From contig NZ_JAUYGD010000066.1 of assembly GCF_030690725.1 (NCBI RefSeq), positions 62,001-126,000 of the forward strand: a stretch of DNA of 64,000 nt, in the 5' to 3' direction. Under the pieces are notes generated by a model. That model did no database searches and was not told where the DNA came from. It saw nothing but the letters and a program-made list of their open reading frames with translations. The position numbers and the translations under genes are program-made. Of the stretch, positions 1 through 8,852 are shown one piece after another; position 1 is the stretch's first letter; each line of letters opens with the position of its first letter. The DNA is from Pseudomonas sp. (GTDB taxonomy: Bacteria > Pseudomonadota > Gammaproteobacteria > Pseudomonadales > Pseudomonadaceae).

Positions 1-2031
1 AATCAGCACGCCGTGCCAGAAGTCCACGTCGATCAGCAGCAGGTCAGTGTTGAAGATAAACAGGAACGGCAACACCGCCGTGCGCAGGCTGTAGTAGAAG
101 GCCTGAATGCCGGTCTTGATCGGATCGCCCTTGGACACCGCTGCAGCGGCGAACGAGGCCAGGCCCACCGGCGGCGTCACGTCGGCCATGATGCCGAAGT
201 AGAAAACGAACAGGTGCACGGCGATCAGCGGCACGATCAGGCCGTTCTGCTGGCCGAGGGTGACGATCACCGGCACCAGCAGGCTGGATACCACGATGTA
301 GTTGGCGGTGGTCGGCAGGCCCATGCCCAGCACCAGGCTGAAGATCGCCGTGAGCACCAGCATCAGCAGCAGGTTGCCCATCGACAGCAGCTCGACCAGA
401 TCGGCCAGCACCAGGCCAACCCCGGTTTGCGACACCGCGCCGACGATGATCCCGGCGGCCGCCGTGGCAATACCGATACCGATCATATTGCGCGCGCCAG
501 CAATCAGGCCCTCGCGCAGGTCGATCAGGCCATCCATAAACGAGCCGTGGGCGTGCGTGCCATCGGTGCGCAGCCAGCTCAGCAGCGGACGCTGAGTGAG
601 CAGGATGATTACCAGCATGACGCTGCCCCAGAAGGCCGACAGGCCGGGAGACAGGCGCTCGATCATCAGGCACCAGACCAGCACCACCACCGGCAGCAGA
701 AAGTGCAAGCCAGAGAGCAAGACGGCGCGGGTTTGCGGCAGCTTGTCGAGCGGCGCGTCCGGGTCTTCGGCAGGCAATACCGGCACGCTGGCAGCGATTT
801 TCAGCAGGCCCAGGTAGACCAGCGCCAGCAGCGCGCCGATACCCGGCAGGGCGTATTCACCCAGCGCCGGCTTAAGCCAGCCGAGGCCGTAATACACCGC
901 CAGCGACAGCCCGCTGATCAGCGCCGCACCGAAGGCGAAACCGGTCAGGCGGCGCAGCCAGGGTTTGGGCTGATGCCCGGGCACCGGCTGCAGGCCGAGC
1001 TTGAGCGATTCCAGATGGACGATATACAGCAGTGCGATATAGGAAATCGCGGCAGGCAGGAAGGCGTGCTTGATGATCTCGACATAGGGCATGCCGATGT
1101 ATTCGACCATCAGAAAGGCCGCCGCCCCCATCACCGGCGGCATGATCTGACCATTCACCGACGACGCCACTTCCACCGCGCCGGCCTTCTCGGCCGAGAA
1201 GCCGGTGCGCTTCATCATCGGAATGGTGAAGGTGCCGGTGGTCACCACGTTGGCAATCGACGAGCCGGAAATCAGCCCGGTCAAGCCGGACGCAACCACG
1301 GCCGCCTTGGCTGGGCCACCACGGAAGTGGCCGAGCATGCTGAAAGCCAGCTGAATAAAGTAATGCCCTGCGCCAGCGCGTTCGAGCAAGGCGCCAAACA
1401 GCACGAAGAGAAACACGAAGCTGGTGGATACGCCGAGGGCGATGCCGAACACCCCTTCGGTGGTGATCCACTGGTGGTTGGCCATGGCATTGAAGCTGAC
1501 CCCACGGTGCGCCAGCATCCCCGGCATATAGGGCCCGGCCAGGCTGTAAACGAGGAACAGCAGAGCGATGATCGCCAGTGGCGGGCCAAGTACGCGGCGG
1601 GTGGCTTCCAGCAGCAACGGGATGCCGATGCATGCGGTGAGCATATCCGCAGTGGTCAGGCTACCGGGGCGCAAGGCCAGCTGCTGGTAGAAAATAAACA
1701 GGTAGGCGGCGCTGGCGGCAGCGACCAGGCCCAGGGCGATATCCAGCAGCGGTATGCGGTCACGCGGCGACTTGCGAAAGGCGGGGTAGGCGAGAAACGC
1801 CAGCAACAGGGCAAACGCCAGGTGGATAGAGCGGGTTTCGGTGTCATTGAACACGCCAATGCCGAACACGAACGGCAGCGGCGAGGCGATCCACAGTTGA
1901 AACAGCGACCAGAGCAGAGCCAGGCCGGTGATCACCTGGGCCATGGCCCCCAGCGGGGTGCGCGCACCGACATCCTGGGCGATCAGTTCTTCGGTGGACA
2001 GTTGCTTGTCATGCATGGGTTGAACCTGCAT
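1..2031 (-). CDS. TRAP transporter permease, TAXI-type 4TM/12TM fusion (3' end outside window)
   Basis: Fused small and large membrane subunits of a tripartite ATP-independent periplasmic transporter, driving ion-coupled uptake of an unidentified, probably organic-acid, substrate. The frame is open through the left edge, so the C-terminus is missing. It encodes many hydrophobic helices, with typical DctM-like stretches such as GLISGSSIANVVTTGTF and GMGLPTTANYIV. The ATG at 2031 or the in-frame ATG at 2016 could start it; neither has a strong Shine-Dalgarno. The receptor gene lies immediately upstream on the same strand, with a strong hairpin between them. Family certain, substrate unknown. 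Confidence 0.9.
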   Translation of the reverse strand, partial: MQVQPMHDKQLSTEELIAQDVGARTPLGAMAQVITGLALLWSLFQLWIASPLPFVFGIGVFNDTETRSIHLAFALLLAFLAYPAFRKSPRDRIPLLDIALGLVAAASAAYLFIFYQQLALRPGSLTTADMLTACIGIPLLLEATRRVLGPPLAIIALLFLVYSLAGPYMPGMLAHRGVSFNAMANHQWITTEGVFGIALGVSTSFVFLFVLFGALLERAGAGHYFIQLAFSMLGHFRGGPAKAAVVASGLTGLISGSSIANVVTTGTFTIPMMKRTGFSAEKAGAVEVASSVNGQIMPPVMGAAAFLMVEYIGMPYVEIIKHAFLPAAISYIALLYIVHLESLKLGLQPVPGHQPKPWLRRLTGFAFGAALISGLSLAVYYGLGWLKPALGEYALPGIGALLALVYLGLLKIAASVPVLPAEDPDAPLDKLPQTRAVLLSGLHFLLPVVVLVWCLMIERLSPGLSAFWGSVMLVIILLTQRPLLSWLRTDGTHAHGSFMDGLIDLREGLIAGARNMIGIGIATAAAGIIVGAVSQTGVGLVLADLVELLSMGNLLLMLVLTAIFSLVLGMGLPTTANYIVVSSLLVPVIVTLGQQNGLIVPLIAVHLFVFYFGIMADVTPPVGLASFAAAAVSKGDPIKTGIQAFYYSLRTAVLPFLFIFNTDLLLIDVDFWHGVLI

Positions 2032-2052
2032 TCGAGAATACGGAAAACGGCA

Positions 2053-2080
2053 AAACCCGCAGCCTTGCAGCTGCGGGTTT
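2053..2080. terminator. Perfect 11-bp hairpin between TRAP receptor and permease
   Basis: AAACCCGCAGC (2053-2063) pairs perfectly with GCTGCGGGTTT (2070-2080) around a 6-nt loop. It is flanked by A-rich and T-rich ends, so it could terminate transcription in either direction. It sits between two co-directional transporter genes and may act as partial terminator or mRNA stabiliser, giving more receptor than permease. Confidence 0.7.
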
Positions 2081-2126
2081 GCTTATCTAGAGACACTAGC
2101 CCGTTTGGGCGGGCAGCGTGGGCCGC

Positions 2127-3098
2127 TTACAGCCAGCCGCGCTCTTTGTAATAACGCACTGCGCCTTCATGCAGCTCTGCACTGAGGCCAACTTTGATCA
2201 TGTCTTCTTCTTTCAGGTCGGCAAATGCAGGGTGCAGACGCTTGAAGCGATCAATGTTGTCGAAGACCGATTTAACCAGCTGGTAGACCACTTCCGGGCT
2301 GGCCTTGGCCGAGGTGGAAAGCACCGCTTTGCCGCCAATCGACGGGGTTGGCGAATCGTTGCCTTTGTACACGCCACCAGGGATATCGGCTTTGGTGTAG
2401 TAGCTCTTCTCGGCCAGCAGCTTGTCGATTTCAGCACCAGTTACCGGCACCAGCACCGCGTCGGTGGTGGTGGTGGCTTCCTGGATGGCGCCATTCGGAT
2501 GGCCGACGAAGTAGGTCATCGCGTCGATGTTGTTGTCGCCCAGGGCAGAAGCCTGTTCAGCCGGCTTCAGCTCAGCGGCCAAGGAGAACGCAGAGCGATC
2601 CCAGCCTTTGACCTGCATGATCTCTTCCAGGGTGTCGCGCTGACCGGAACCTGGGTTGCCGATGTTTACGCGCTTGCCTTTGAGGTCATCGAAGCTGGCG
2701 ATCTTGGCATCACGGCGGGCGAGGATGGTAAACACCTCACTCTGCAGCGAGAACACCGCACGGATGTCCTCCATGGCGCCTTCTTTCTCGAATGGCGCGA
2801 CGCCCTTCAGGGCCTTGAACTGGTGGTCCGACTGCATGATGCCGAAGTTGAACTCGCCACTGCGGATGCCGTTGACGTTGGCCACGCCGCCACCGCTGGC
2901 TGGGGCGTTGCACTTGATACCGTGCTCAGCCGCACCGCGATTGAGGAAACGGCAGATCGATTGACCGGCAACGTAATAAACGCCGGTTTGACCACCGGTG
3001 CCGATGGTGACGAATTTCTCTTCGGCCTGTACGGCGCTGCTCAGGGTAATACCTGCGAGTGCAGCCGACAGGGCCCATGCCAGGGATTTACCTTTCAT
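2127..3098 (-). CDS. TAXI family TRAP transporter solute-binding receptor
   Basis: Periplasmic binding protein that captures the substrate for the adjacent TRAP permease. The 323-residue product has a clear signal peptide with likely cleavage at AQA-EE (after residue 25). The typical TAXI N-terminal stretch GTGGQTGVYYVAG follows at about residues 33-45. AAAGGAGA lies about 9 nt before the ATG. It is first in the operon, upstream of the permease. TAXI receptors bind glutamate-like or other carboxylates, but nothing in the sequence fixes the ligand. Confidence 0.93.
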   Translation of the reverse strand: MKGKSLAWALSAALAGITLSSAVQAEEKFVTIGTGGQTGVYYVAGQSICRFLNRGAAEHGIKCNAPASGGGVANVNGIRSGEFNFGIMQSDHQFKALKGVAPFEKEGAMEDIRAVFSLQSEVFTILARRDAKIASFDDLKGKRVNIGNPGSGQRDTLEEIMQVKGWDRSAFSLAAELKPAEQASALGDNNIDAMTYFVGHPNGAIQEATTTTDAVLVPVTGAEIDKLLAEKSYYTKADIPGGVYKGNDSPTPSIGGKAVLSTSAKASPEVVYQLVKSVFDNIDRFKRLHPAFADLKEEDMIKVGLSAELHEGAVRYYKERGWL

Positions 3099-3280
3099 GG
3101 GAGGTCTCCTTTTCTGTTTATTGTTGAGCCGGTCGCACCTTTTGAGTGCGCCCGGAAGGACAAGAGTCTAACCGCTCAGCCACAGGTTGCACGGAGTAAT
3201 ACCGGCCGCAGCAGTAACCAAGTGTTTAGCTAGACGTCTTAACGCTACCGCCAAGCCACAGCTTTGGGCAGAATCAGGCC

Positions 3281-4306
3281 ATGTCCAAGCACACACTCGA
3301 CTCGCAACACACCTCGGTCAGCGCCAGCATCACCCTCGCGGTGCTGCATGCCGCCAGTCGCCTGGGCGTTGATCGCGCCCAACTGATGAGCGCCTGCGAG
3401 CTGCATGACAACCAGCTCAGCGACCCCGATGCGCGTGTGCCCTTCGCCACTCAGGAACAGCTGTGGCAACAGCTTAGCCGCATCGAGCATGCCGAACCCG
3501 GCCTGGCCCTGGGCTGCAACCTCGCCCCCGGCCCGTTCAGCGTGCTTGGTTACCTGCTGCAGAGTAGCCCGACCCTGGGCGACGCGCTGGCTGCCGGGCT
3601 GCGCTATCAGCGCCTGGTCGGCGAAGGCGGCGAGGTGCAATTGCGTGAACAGGGCGATGAACTGCAACTGCTGTATCGCCCATTGCACCCCGAACTGCCG
3701 GCCACCCGCACCCGCGTACTGGCGCTGATGGCCTGCTGGGTACAGATGCTGCATCCGTTGCTGGATAACTGGCAGCTGTTGCGCGCGCAGTTTGTTCACC
3801 CAGAGCCGCCGACGCTGGACAGCTACCGCGACACCTTCGCCTGCCCATTGCAGTTTGCCGCCAGTGATTACGGCATCGTGCTGCCGCGCAGCCTGGCCAG
3901 CGCGCCGCTGATCCAGGCCAATCCGCCGCTGCAAAACCTGCTGCGCCAGCACGCCGAAGCCCTGCTCGCCCGTTTGCCCAGCGAAGGGCTAAGCGCCCGC
4001 GTAGTGGCCTTACTCGGTGAACAACTGGCGCGCGGTGAGCCGGACCGCAGCGAACTGGCGCGCCATCTGCACCTGAGCGAACGCACCCTGCAGCGACGCC
4101 TGGCCGACGAAGGCTGCAACTACCAGCAACTGCTGAATGACACCCGCCAGCAACTAGCCGAACAACACCTGAGCAGCGGCGACTTACCCGCCGCAGAAAT
4201 CGCCCTGCTGCTGGGCTACTCGGAACCTAGCGTGTTCTTTCGCGCGTTTCGTCAATGGACTGGGTTAACGCCGGGTGAGTATCGGGCGCGGCAGAAAGCG
4301 AAATAA
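3281..4306 (+). CDS. AraC-family transcriptional regulator with N-terminal arabinose_bd-type domain
   Basis: 341-residue regulator. About 200 N-terminal residues resemble the ligand/dimer domain of the OruR/ArgR-like AraC group. The C-terminal ~100 residues hold two helix-turn-helix motifs (ELARHLHLSERTLQRRLADEG and a second ending GYSEPSVFFRAFRQWTG). It is divergent from the TRAP operon with about 180 bp between them, so it may control that transporter, but this is inferred only from position. The Shine-Dalgarno is poor. Confidence 0.88.
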   Translation: MSKHTLDSQHTSVSASITLAVLHAASRLGVDRAQLMSACELHDNQLSDPDARVPFATQEQLWQQLSRIEHAEPGLALGCNLAPGPFSVLGYLLQSSPTLGDALAAGLRYQRLVGEGGEVQLREQGDELQLLYRPLHPELPATRTRVLALMACWVQMLHPLLDNWQLLRAQFVHPEPPTLDSYRDTFACPLQFAASDYGIVLPRSLASAPLIQANPPLQNLLRQHAEALLARLPSEGLSARVVALLGEQLARGEPDRSELARHLHLSERTLQRRLADEGCNYQQLLNDTRQQLAEQHLSSGDLPAAEIALLLGYSEPSVFFRAFRQWTGLTPGEYRARQKAK

Positions 4307-4333
4307 CGGTTATTTAGAAAAGTCGGGGGAATC

Positions 4334-4585
4334 GTGCCTTTCAAACTGTACGGATACAAAGATGAAGGCCTGCCATCGGAAGAGGTTGTTCCGGCAGAGC
4401 TTGCAGAAATCACCCTTGTGGCGGGGCCCGCCGAGCTTCGGCAGATTGCCTCGTTTCTACTCCATGCAGCCGAAGGCATGGAGGCAAAAGGAAAGACCTG
4501 GGGGCATGAACATCTTTCAGACCGAATGCCGGAGTTCAGGAGCAGCCCACACTTCGTGGTTTATAACCCCGAAGTGGGCGAATAG
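4334..4585 (+). CDS. Small Imm32-like protein (orphan immunity protein candidate)
   Basis: 83-residue soluble protein with a GTG start preceded by GGGGGA. The layout (short beta start FKLYGY, then ELRQIASFLLHAAEGM, HEHLSD and a final VVYNPEVG) resembles the Imm32 family of polymorphic-toxin immunity proteins. No toxin gene is nearby. Base composition is visibly lower in GC than the neighbours, which suits acquired DNA. The family call is from memory of its pattern and is moderate; a plain hypothetical protein is the alternative. Confidence 0.6.
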   Translation: MPFKLYGYKDEGLPSEEVVPAELAEITLVAGPAELRQIASFLLHAAEGMEAKGKTWGHEHLSDRMPEFRSSPHFVVYNPEVGE

Positions 4586-4663
4586 GACATTGGTAATGTT
4601 TCAACACCACTTGCTCGCAAAACTCGCAAAACCGTGCTTTTGCTTGCCTGTTAGCCGTAATCG

Positions 4664-5614
4664 CTAAATCCCCTGCGCCCGTAAAAACGCCAGAAACGCC
4701 TCGCGCGAGCTATAGCGCGGGCTAAAGCCGAAGTCCTGTTTCAGCCGGCGATTGCTCAGCACCGGGCGATAGCGCAGAAAATCCACCTGCTCCGGGCCGT
4801 AGGGGCTGAGGCCGAGGGGTTTGAGTACGCGCAATGCGGCGCGGATTAGCCAGGCTGGCAGGGCGCGGTAGGGTTTGCCCAGCAGCTCGGCGATTTCCTT
4901 GAGCGATAGCGCGCCATCGCCGGCCAGGTTGAAGATGCCGGCGCTCTGCTGACGCAGGCCGCGGCAGATGATGTCGACCACATCCTGGTCCCAGATAAAT
5001 ACGAAGCGGCTGTCGCTGCCGCGAATGCCCAGCACCGCGGGTTTCTTGAATAGCTCGGTGATCTGGTTGTTCACCTGTTTGCCGAGAATCGTGCCGGGGC
5101 GCAGCACCAGCTGTTTGAGTTGCGGATGCTGCACCCGCGCTTCGGCCAGCAGCAACTCGACTTCACGTTTGTGCTTGGCGTAGGCGAACTGCGCATGGCC
5201 GCGCAGCGGTTGGTCTTCATCCAGCCATTCGGCATTCTGCGGGTCATAGCCGTAGGCGGCGCCGGAGCTGGTGACGATCAACTGTTCGACGCCATGGGCT
5301 GCAGCCGCCTGGATCAGCGCCTGGGTGCCGCCGACATCAATGGCATGCAGCTGGGCTTCGCTCATCCCGGGCGGCGGGGTGACCACTGAGGCCAGGTGGA
5401 CGATTGCTTGCGGCTGCCAGGTGGCCACGCAGTCTTCCACGGCGGCCGGCTGGCTGATATCGAGCAGCACCGGCTCGATATTCAGCTTCATTCCCGCGCG
5501 GTTCTGCGGGCGAATATCGGCGGCAATCAGCAGCCACTGCGGGTGCTGAATAGCCAGTTGGTTAAGCAGCTGCTGGCCGATATAGCCGGCTGCACCTGTG
5601 ATCAAAACGCGCAT
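4664..5614 (-). CDS. NAD(P)-dependent epimerase/dehydratase (extended SDR)
   Basis: 316-residue short-chain dehydrogenase/reductase of the sugar-nucleotide epimerase type. The N-terminus carries the Rossmann glycine motif TGAAGYIG, and YAKHK supplies the catalytic Tyr-x-x-x-Lys. A much longer upstream frame exists, but the ATG at 5614 is preferred: it follows GGAGAGGG at good spacing and starts directly at the Rossmann strand. The substrate cannot be told from the sequence. It is divergent from the VOC gene downstream. Confidence 0.87.
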   Translation of the reverse strand: MRVLITGAAGYIGQQLLNQLAIQHPQWLLIAADIRPQNRAGMKLNIEPVLLDISQPAAVEDCVATWQPQAIVHLASVVTPPPGMSEAQLHAIDVGGTQALIQAAAAHGVEQLIVTSSGAAYGYDPQNAEWLDEDQPLRGHAQFAYAKHKREVELLLAEARVQHPQLKQLVLRPGTILGKQVNNQITELFKKPAVLGIRGSDSRFVFIWDQDVVDIICRGLRQQSAGIFNLAGDGALSLKEIAELLGKPYRALPAWLIRAALRVLKPLGLSPYGPEQVDFLRYRPVLSNRRLKQDFGFSPRYSSREAFLAFLRAQGI

Positions 5615-5819
5615 TACCCTCTCCATACGCAGCGCGGCCCGAGGGCGCGAAGGCTGCGTTTCTAACGACTGTGATACCCCATTGCAGGCTATCCAGTGGG
5701 TTGCGCGGCGGCAGTGGCAAGGCTGGCCAAACAGCGTGGCCAAAGGCGACAGATGCGTGTGCCCTGGCCGGCTGGGCACGCTATGCTCTGCGCCCCGCCA
5801 TTCGCCCAGGTATGCCGCC

Positions 5820-6167
5820 ATGAGCCAAGCCGAACAGAACCTGCGTATCGACTACATCGAGTTCGCCGCCGTCGACCTGCCGACGCTTAAGCAGTTCTAT
5901 GCACAGGTTTTCGGCTGGCGCTTTACCGACTACGGCCCGCACTACAGCAGCTTTACCGACGGGCGCATGACAGGCGGCTTTACCACCGACAGCGCAGCGG
6001 GTGCCGGGCCGCTGGTAGTGATTTACGCCACGGATCTGGAGGGCGTGTGTGCCCAGGTGGCCGCTGCGGGCGGGCAGATCACTCAGGCAATCTTCAGCTT
6101 CCCCGGTGGGCGGCGCTTTGAATTCAGCGACCCAAGCGGTAATCGCCTGGCTGTCTGGTCGGAATAA
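5820..6167 (+). CDS. VOC (glyoxalase/bleomycin resistance fold) family protein
   Basis: 115-residue single-domain vicinal-oxygen-chelate protein: N-terminal [24 protein letters not shown] and C-terminal GGRRFEFSDPSGNRLAVW are typical of glyoxalase-like domains. The ATG at 5820 was chosen over an upstream extension because the fold begins right after it. Only about 13 bp separate it from the next gene, so the two probably share a transcript. Reaction unknown. Confidence 0.85.
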   Translation: MSQAEQNLRIDYIEFAAVDLPTLKQFYAQVFGWRFTDYGPHYSSFTDGRMTGGFTTDSAAGAGPLVVIYATDLEGVCAQVAAAGGQITQAIFSFPGGRRFEFSDPSGNRLAVWSE

Positions 6168-6180
6168 TCGAGTTCAATTT

Positions 6181-7194
6181 ATGCCTGCGTGGAAACAACT
6201 GATCTTCAAGCTGGTGGCGCTGATTCAGCGCAACCCCGGGCTGGTCGCGATCTTTGGCTTTGCCTCGGGCTTGGCGAGCTTTCTGCTGGTCGAGCGGCAT
6301 GCCGAACTGGCGCAGATTTTGGCGCTGGTGATGCTGGTCAGCTGGTTGTGGCTGATTCTGGAAAACATCCTGCGCGAGCGTATCGCCCAGTGGTTCGGCT
6401 TCGAGTTGCCGCCGCCGCTGCTGCGCTACGCGACGCAGATGATCCACCAGGAGAGCCTGTTCTTCGTTCTGCCGTTCTTCTTTATCACCACCACCTGGAA
6501 CAGTGGCCAGCTGCTGTTCAGCGGTCTGCTGGCCAGCGCGGCGCTGATTTCGATTATCGACCCGCTGTACTACCGCTGGCTGGCGCCCAAGCGCTGGCTG
6601 TTTCTCGCTTATCACACCCTGGCGCTGTTCGCCGTGCTGCTCACGGCGCTGCCGATCATCTTCAAGCTGACCACACCGCAGAGTTATCAACTGGCCTTGG
6701 CGGCAGCGGTGCTGCTGTCGTTCCCTTCGCTGTTCGCGATCATCACCGTGCAACGCTGGTGGCGCGGCCTGCTGTTGGTGGGCATGACCCTGGCCATCGG
6801 CGCGGGCGGCTGGCTGGCGCGCGCCTGGGTGCCGCCGGCAACCCTGTGGCTGACCGAGGTGGCGGTGACCAGCGAATTCGACAACCTGAAGCGCGCGCCG
6901 GGCGAAAGCATCAAGCAGCTGAGCGTGGCGCAACTGCGCAGCCAGGGCCTGTTCGCCTACACCGCGATCAATGCGCCGCGCGGCCTGAACGAACGGATTT
7001 ATCACGTCTGGCGCCGCGATGGCGGTGAAGTCGAGCGCATCGCCCTGGATATCCACGGCGGGCGCAAGGAAGGCTACCGCGCCTGGACCCACAAACAGAA
7101 CTTCCCCGCCGACGCCGTAGGCCGCTGGCAGGTGCAGGTGCTGACCGAAGCCGGGCAGATGATCGGTGTGCTGCGCTTTAAGGTGGTGGAGTAG
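6181..7194 (+). CDS. DUF5924 family membrane protein with C-terminal DUF2914 domain
   Basis: 337-residue protein. The first ~220 residues form a run of hydrophobic helices. The C-terminal part, from ERIYHVWRRDGG to the end, is a soluble DUF2914-type domain with alternating beta strands (GRWQVQVLTEAGQMIGVLRF), probably outside the membrane. The function of this family is not established. It follows the VOC gene closely and is followed by a hairpin-rich repeat that may terminate its transcript. Confidence 0.82.
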   Translation: MPAWKQLIFKLVALIQRNPGLVAIFGFASGLASFLLVERHAELAQILALVMLVSWLWLILENILRERIAQWFGFELPPPLLRYATQMIHQESLFFVLPFFFITTTWNSGQLLFSGLLASAALISIIDPLYYRWLAPKRWLFLAYHTLALFAVLLTALPIIFKLTTPQSYQLALAAAVLLSFPSLFAIITVQRWWRGLLLVGMTLAIGAGGWLARAWVPPATLWLTEVAVTSEFDNLKRAPGESIKQLSVAQLRSQGLFAYTAINAPRGLNERIYHVWRRDGGEVERIALDIHGGRKEGYRAWTHKQNFPADAVGRWQVQVLTEAGQMIGVLRFKVVE

Positions 7195-7220
7195 CGGCTT
7201 AGCGGTGGGTGCCTTTTATT

Positions 7221-7300
7221 CCCTCTCCCGTTTACGGGAGAGGGTTAGGGAGAGGGCTTGGTGTTTACTCACCCTCTCCCCCAGCCCCTCTCCCACACGT
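7221..7300. repeat. Double CCCTCTCCC hairpin repeat between convergent genes
   Basis: Two perfect hairpins lie side by side: an 11-bp stem with TT loop (7221-7244) and a 12-bp stem with AC loop (7275-7300). They share the CCCTCTCCC/GGGAGAGGG core, so the elements can also pair with each other. Located between convergent DUF5924 and SpmAB-like genes, they could end both transcripts. Repeats of this type are widespread between genes in GC-rich gammaproteobacteria. Confidence 0.8.
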
Positions 7301-7320
7301 GGGAGAGGGGAGCTAAACGC

Positions 7321-8550
7321 TTAGCCAAAGAACCAGTAGCAAACGAAGATAGCCGCCACCACGCCAGCAAATTCGGCCAGCAGCGCACAGCCCACGGCAT
7401 GGCGTACGCGCTGGATGCCGACCGCGCCGAAGTACACCGCCAGCACATAGAAGGTGGTTTCCGTGCTGCCCTGGATGGTCGCCGCCACCAGCGCAGCGAA
7501 GCTGTCGACGCCCTGGGTCTGCATGGTTTCGATCAGCATGGCGCGCGCCGCGCTGCCGGAGAAGGGTTTGACCAGCGCGGTGGGCAGCGCTTCGACAAAG
7601 CGCGTATCCCAGCCAACCACCTCGACCAGCCAGCGAATGCCATCAAGGCCGAATTCCAAGGCACCCGACGCGCGCAGCACGCCAATCGCACAGAGCATCG
7701 CCACCAGGTAGGGCAGCAGGCTCTTGGCCACGTCGAAGCCTTCTTTGGCGCCTTCGACAAACTCCTCGTACACCGCCACCTTCTTCAGCGCGCCGAGCAG
7801 CAGAAACAGCATGATGATGCCGAACAGGGTGAGGTTGCCGGCCAGCGACGACAGCGCTGCCAGCGCCGTGGCGGACATGGTCGCCAGCACGGCCATAAAG
7901 CTGCCCAGCAGCAGCGCGCCGGGGATCAGGTACGCCAGCACCACCGGGTCCCACAGACGCAGGCGCTGCATCAGCGCCACCGACAGCAGGCCGACCAGGG
8001 TCGAAGCACTGGTGGCCAGCAGGATCGGCAGAAACACCAGGGTCGGGTCGGGTGCCCCCTGCTGGGCGCGGTACATAAAAATGGTCACCGGCAGCAGGGT
8101 CAGCGACGAGGCGTTAAGCACCAGAAACAGGATTTGCGCATTACTCGCCGTGGTGCTGCTGGGGTTGAGGGTTTGCAGCGCGCGCATGGCTTTCAGGCCA
8201 ATCGGCGTGGCGGCGTTATCCAGGCCCAGGCCATTGGCGGCGAAGTTCATGGTGATCAGGCCGAGGGCCGGATGGCCGCGCGGCACTTCCGGCATCAGCC
8301 GCGCAAACAGCGGGCCGAGCATGCGCGCCAGGGCATCGACCAGGCCGGCTTTTTCGGCGATGCGCAGCAGGCCGAGCCAGAGGGTTAAGGTGCCGAACAG
8401 CAGCACCATAACCTCAACCGACAGCTTGGCCATGGCAAACAGGCTTTCGACCATGGCGGCGAATACCGCCGGGTCATCACCGAGCAACCAGCGCGACAGG
8501 CCGGCCAGCGCCGCCACCACGAAAAACCCCAGCCACAGCCAATTGAGCAT
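7321..8550 (-). CDS. Fused SpmA-SpmB-like membrane protein (nucleoside recognition/Gate domains)
   Basis: 409-residue polytopic membrane protein with two related halves, each a nucleoside-recognition (Gate) domain. The N-terminal half contains NFAANGLGLDNAATPIGLKAM, typical of SpmA. The C-terminal half contains KPFSGSAARAM and GSTETTFYVLAVYFGAVG, typical of SpmB. In spore formers these are two spore-maturation proteins; in Pseudomonas a fused version occurs with unknown transport role. Confidence 0.87.
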   Translation of the reverse strand: MLNWLWLGFFVVAALAGLSRWLLGDDPAVFAAMVESLFAMAKLSVEVMVLLFGTLTLWLGLLRIAEKAGLVDALARMLGPLFARLMPEVPRGHPALGLITMNFAANGLGLDNAATPIGLKAMRALQTLNPSSTTASNAQILFLVLNASSLTLLPVTIFMYRAQQGAPDPTLVFLPILLATSASTLVGLLSVALMQRLRLWDPVVLAYLIPGALLLGSFMAVLATMSATALAALSSLAGNLTLFGIIMLFLLLGALKKVAVYEEFVEGAKEGFDVAKSLLPYLVAMLCAIGVLRASGALEFGLDGIRWLVEVVGWDTRFVEALPTALVKPFSGSAARAMLIETMQTQGVDSFAALVAATIQGSTETTFYVLAVYFGAVGIQRVRHAVGCALLAEFAGVVAAIFVCYWFFG

Positions 8551-8592
8551 GCCGTCTCTCCCCCAGATCAGTGGGCGGGATGATAGCGCGGC

Positions 8593-8740
8593 TTAGCAGG
8601 CTGTTGAAAAACTACCTGCGTTGCCATCGCGGCGTTAAAAACAGCCTCAAAATGCTCATTTACAACTCGTAAACTCCGCTTTTTCGCCTGTTTTTGCCTT
8701 GCGCTGGCTGCCTCGCCAACGTTTTTCAACGGCCTGTTAA
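8593..8740 (-). repeat. MITE-like intergenic repeat, copy A
   Basis: About 148 bp with inverted termini (GCAGGCTGTTGAAAAAC at the left, GTTTTTCAACGGCCTGTTAA at the right). Its reverse complement shares blocks with copies B and C: a piece like AAAAACAGGCGA, then GAGTTTAC, then TGTAAATGAGCATT and CTGTTTTTAACGC. It has no coding capacity. It fills most of the roughly 300-bp gap between the SpmAB-like gene and the exosortase; I see nothing else in that gap. Confidence 0.75.
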
Positions 8741-8852
8741 GAGAGGCTGGGGTGGGGGTTAACCGGTATGGCGCGCTTGAGCAGCGGGCCATACAACCAC
8801 TAGCAATCGGAGGGCGGAGATGACGAAGCTTTTTCCGCCGCAGCGGGCGCTT

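Noticed and set aside
13..2151. 712-codon plus-strand open frame
   Set aside because: Antisense shadow of the TRAP permease; the translation is a Gln/His/Arg-rich string without domains, while the minus strand gives a clear 4TM/12TM permease.
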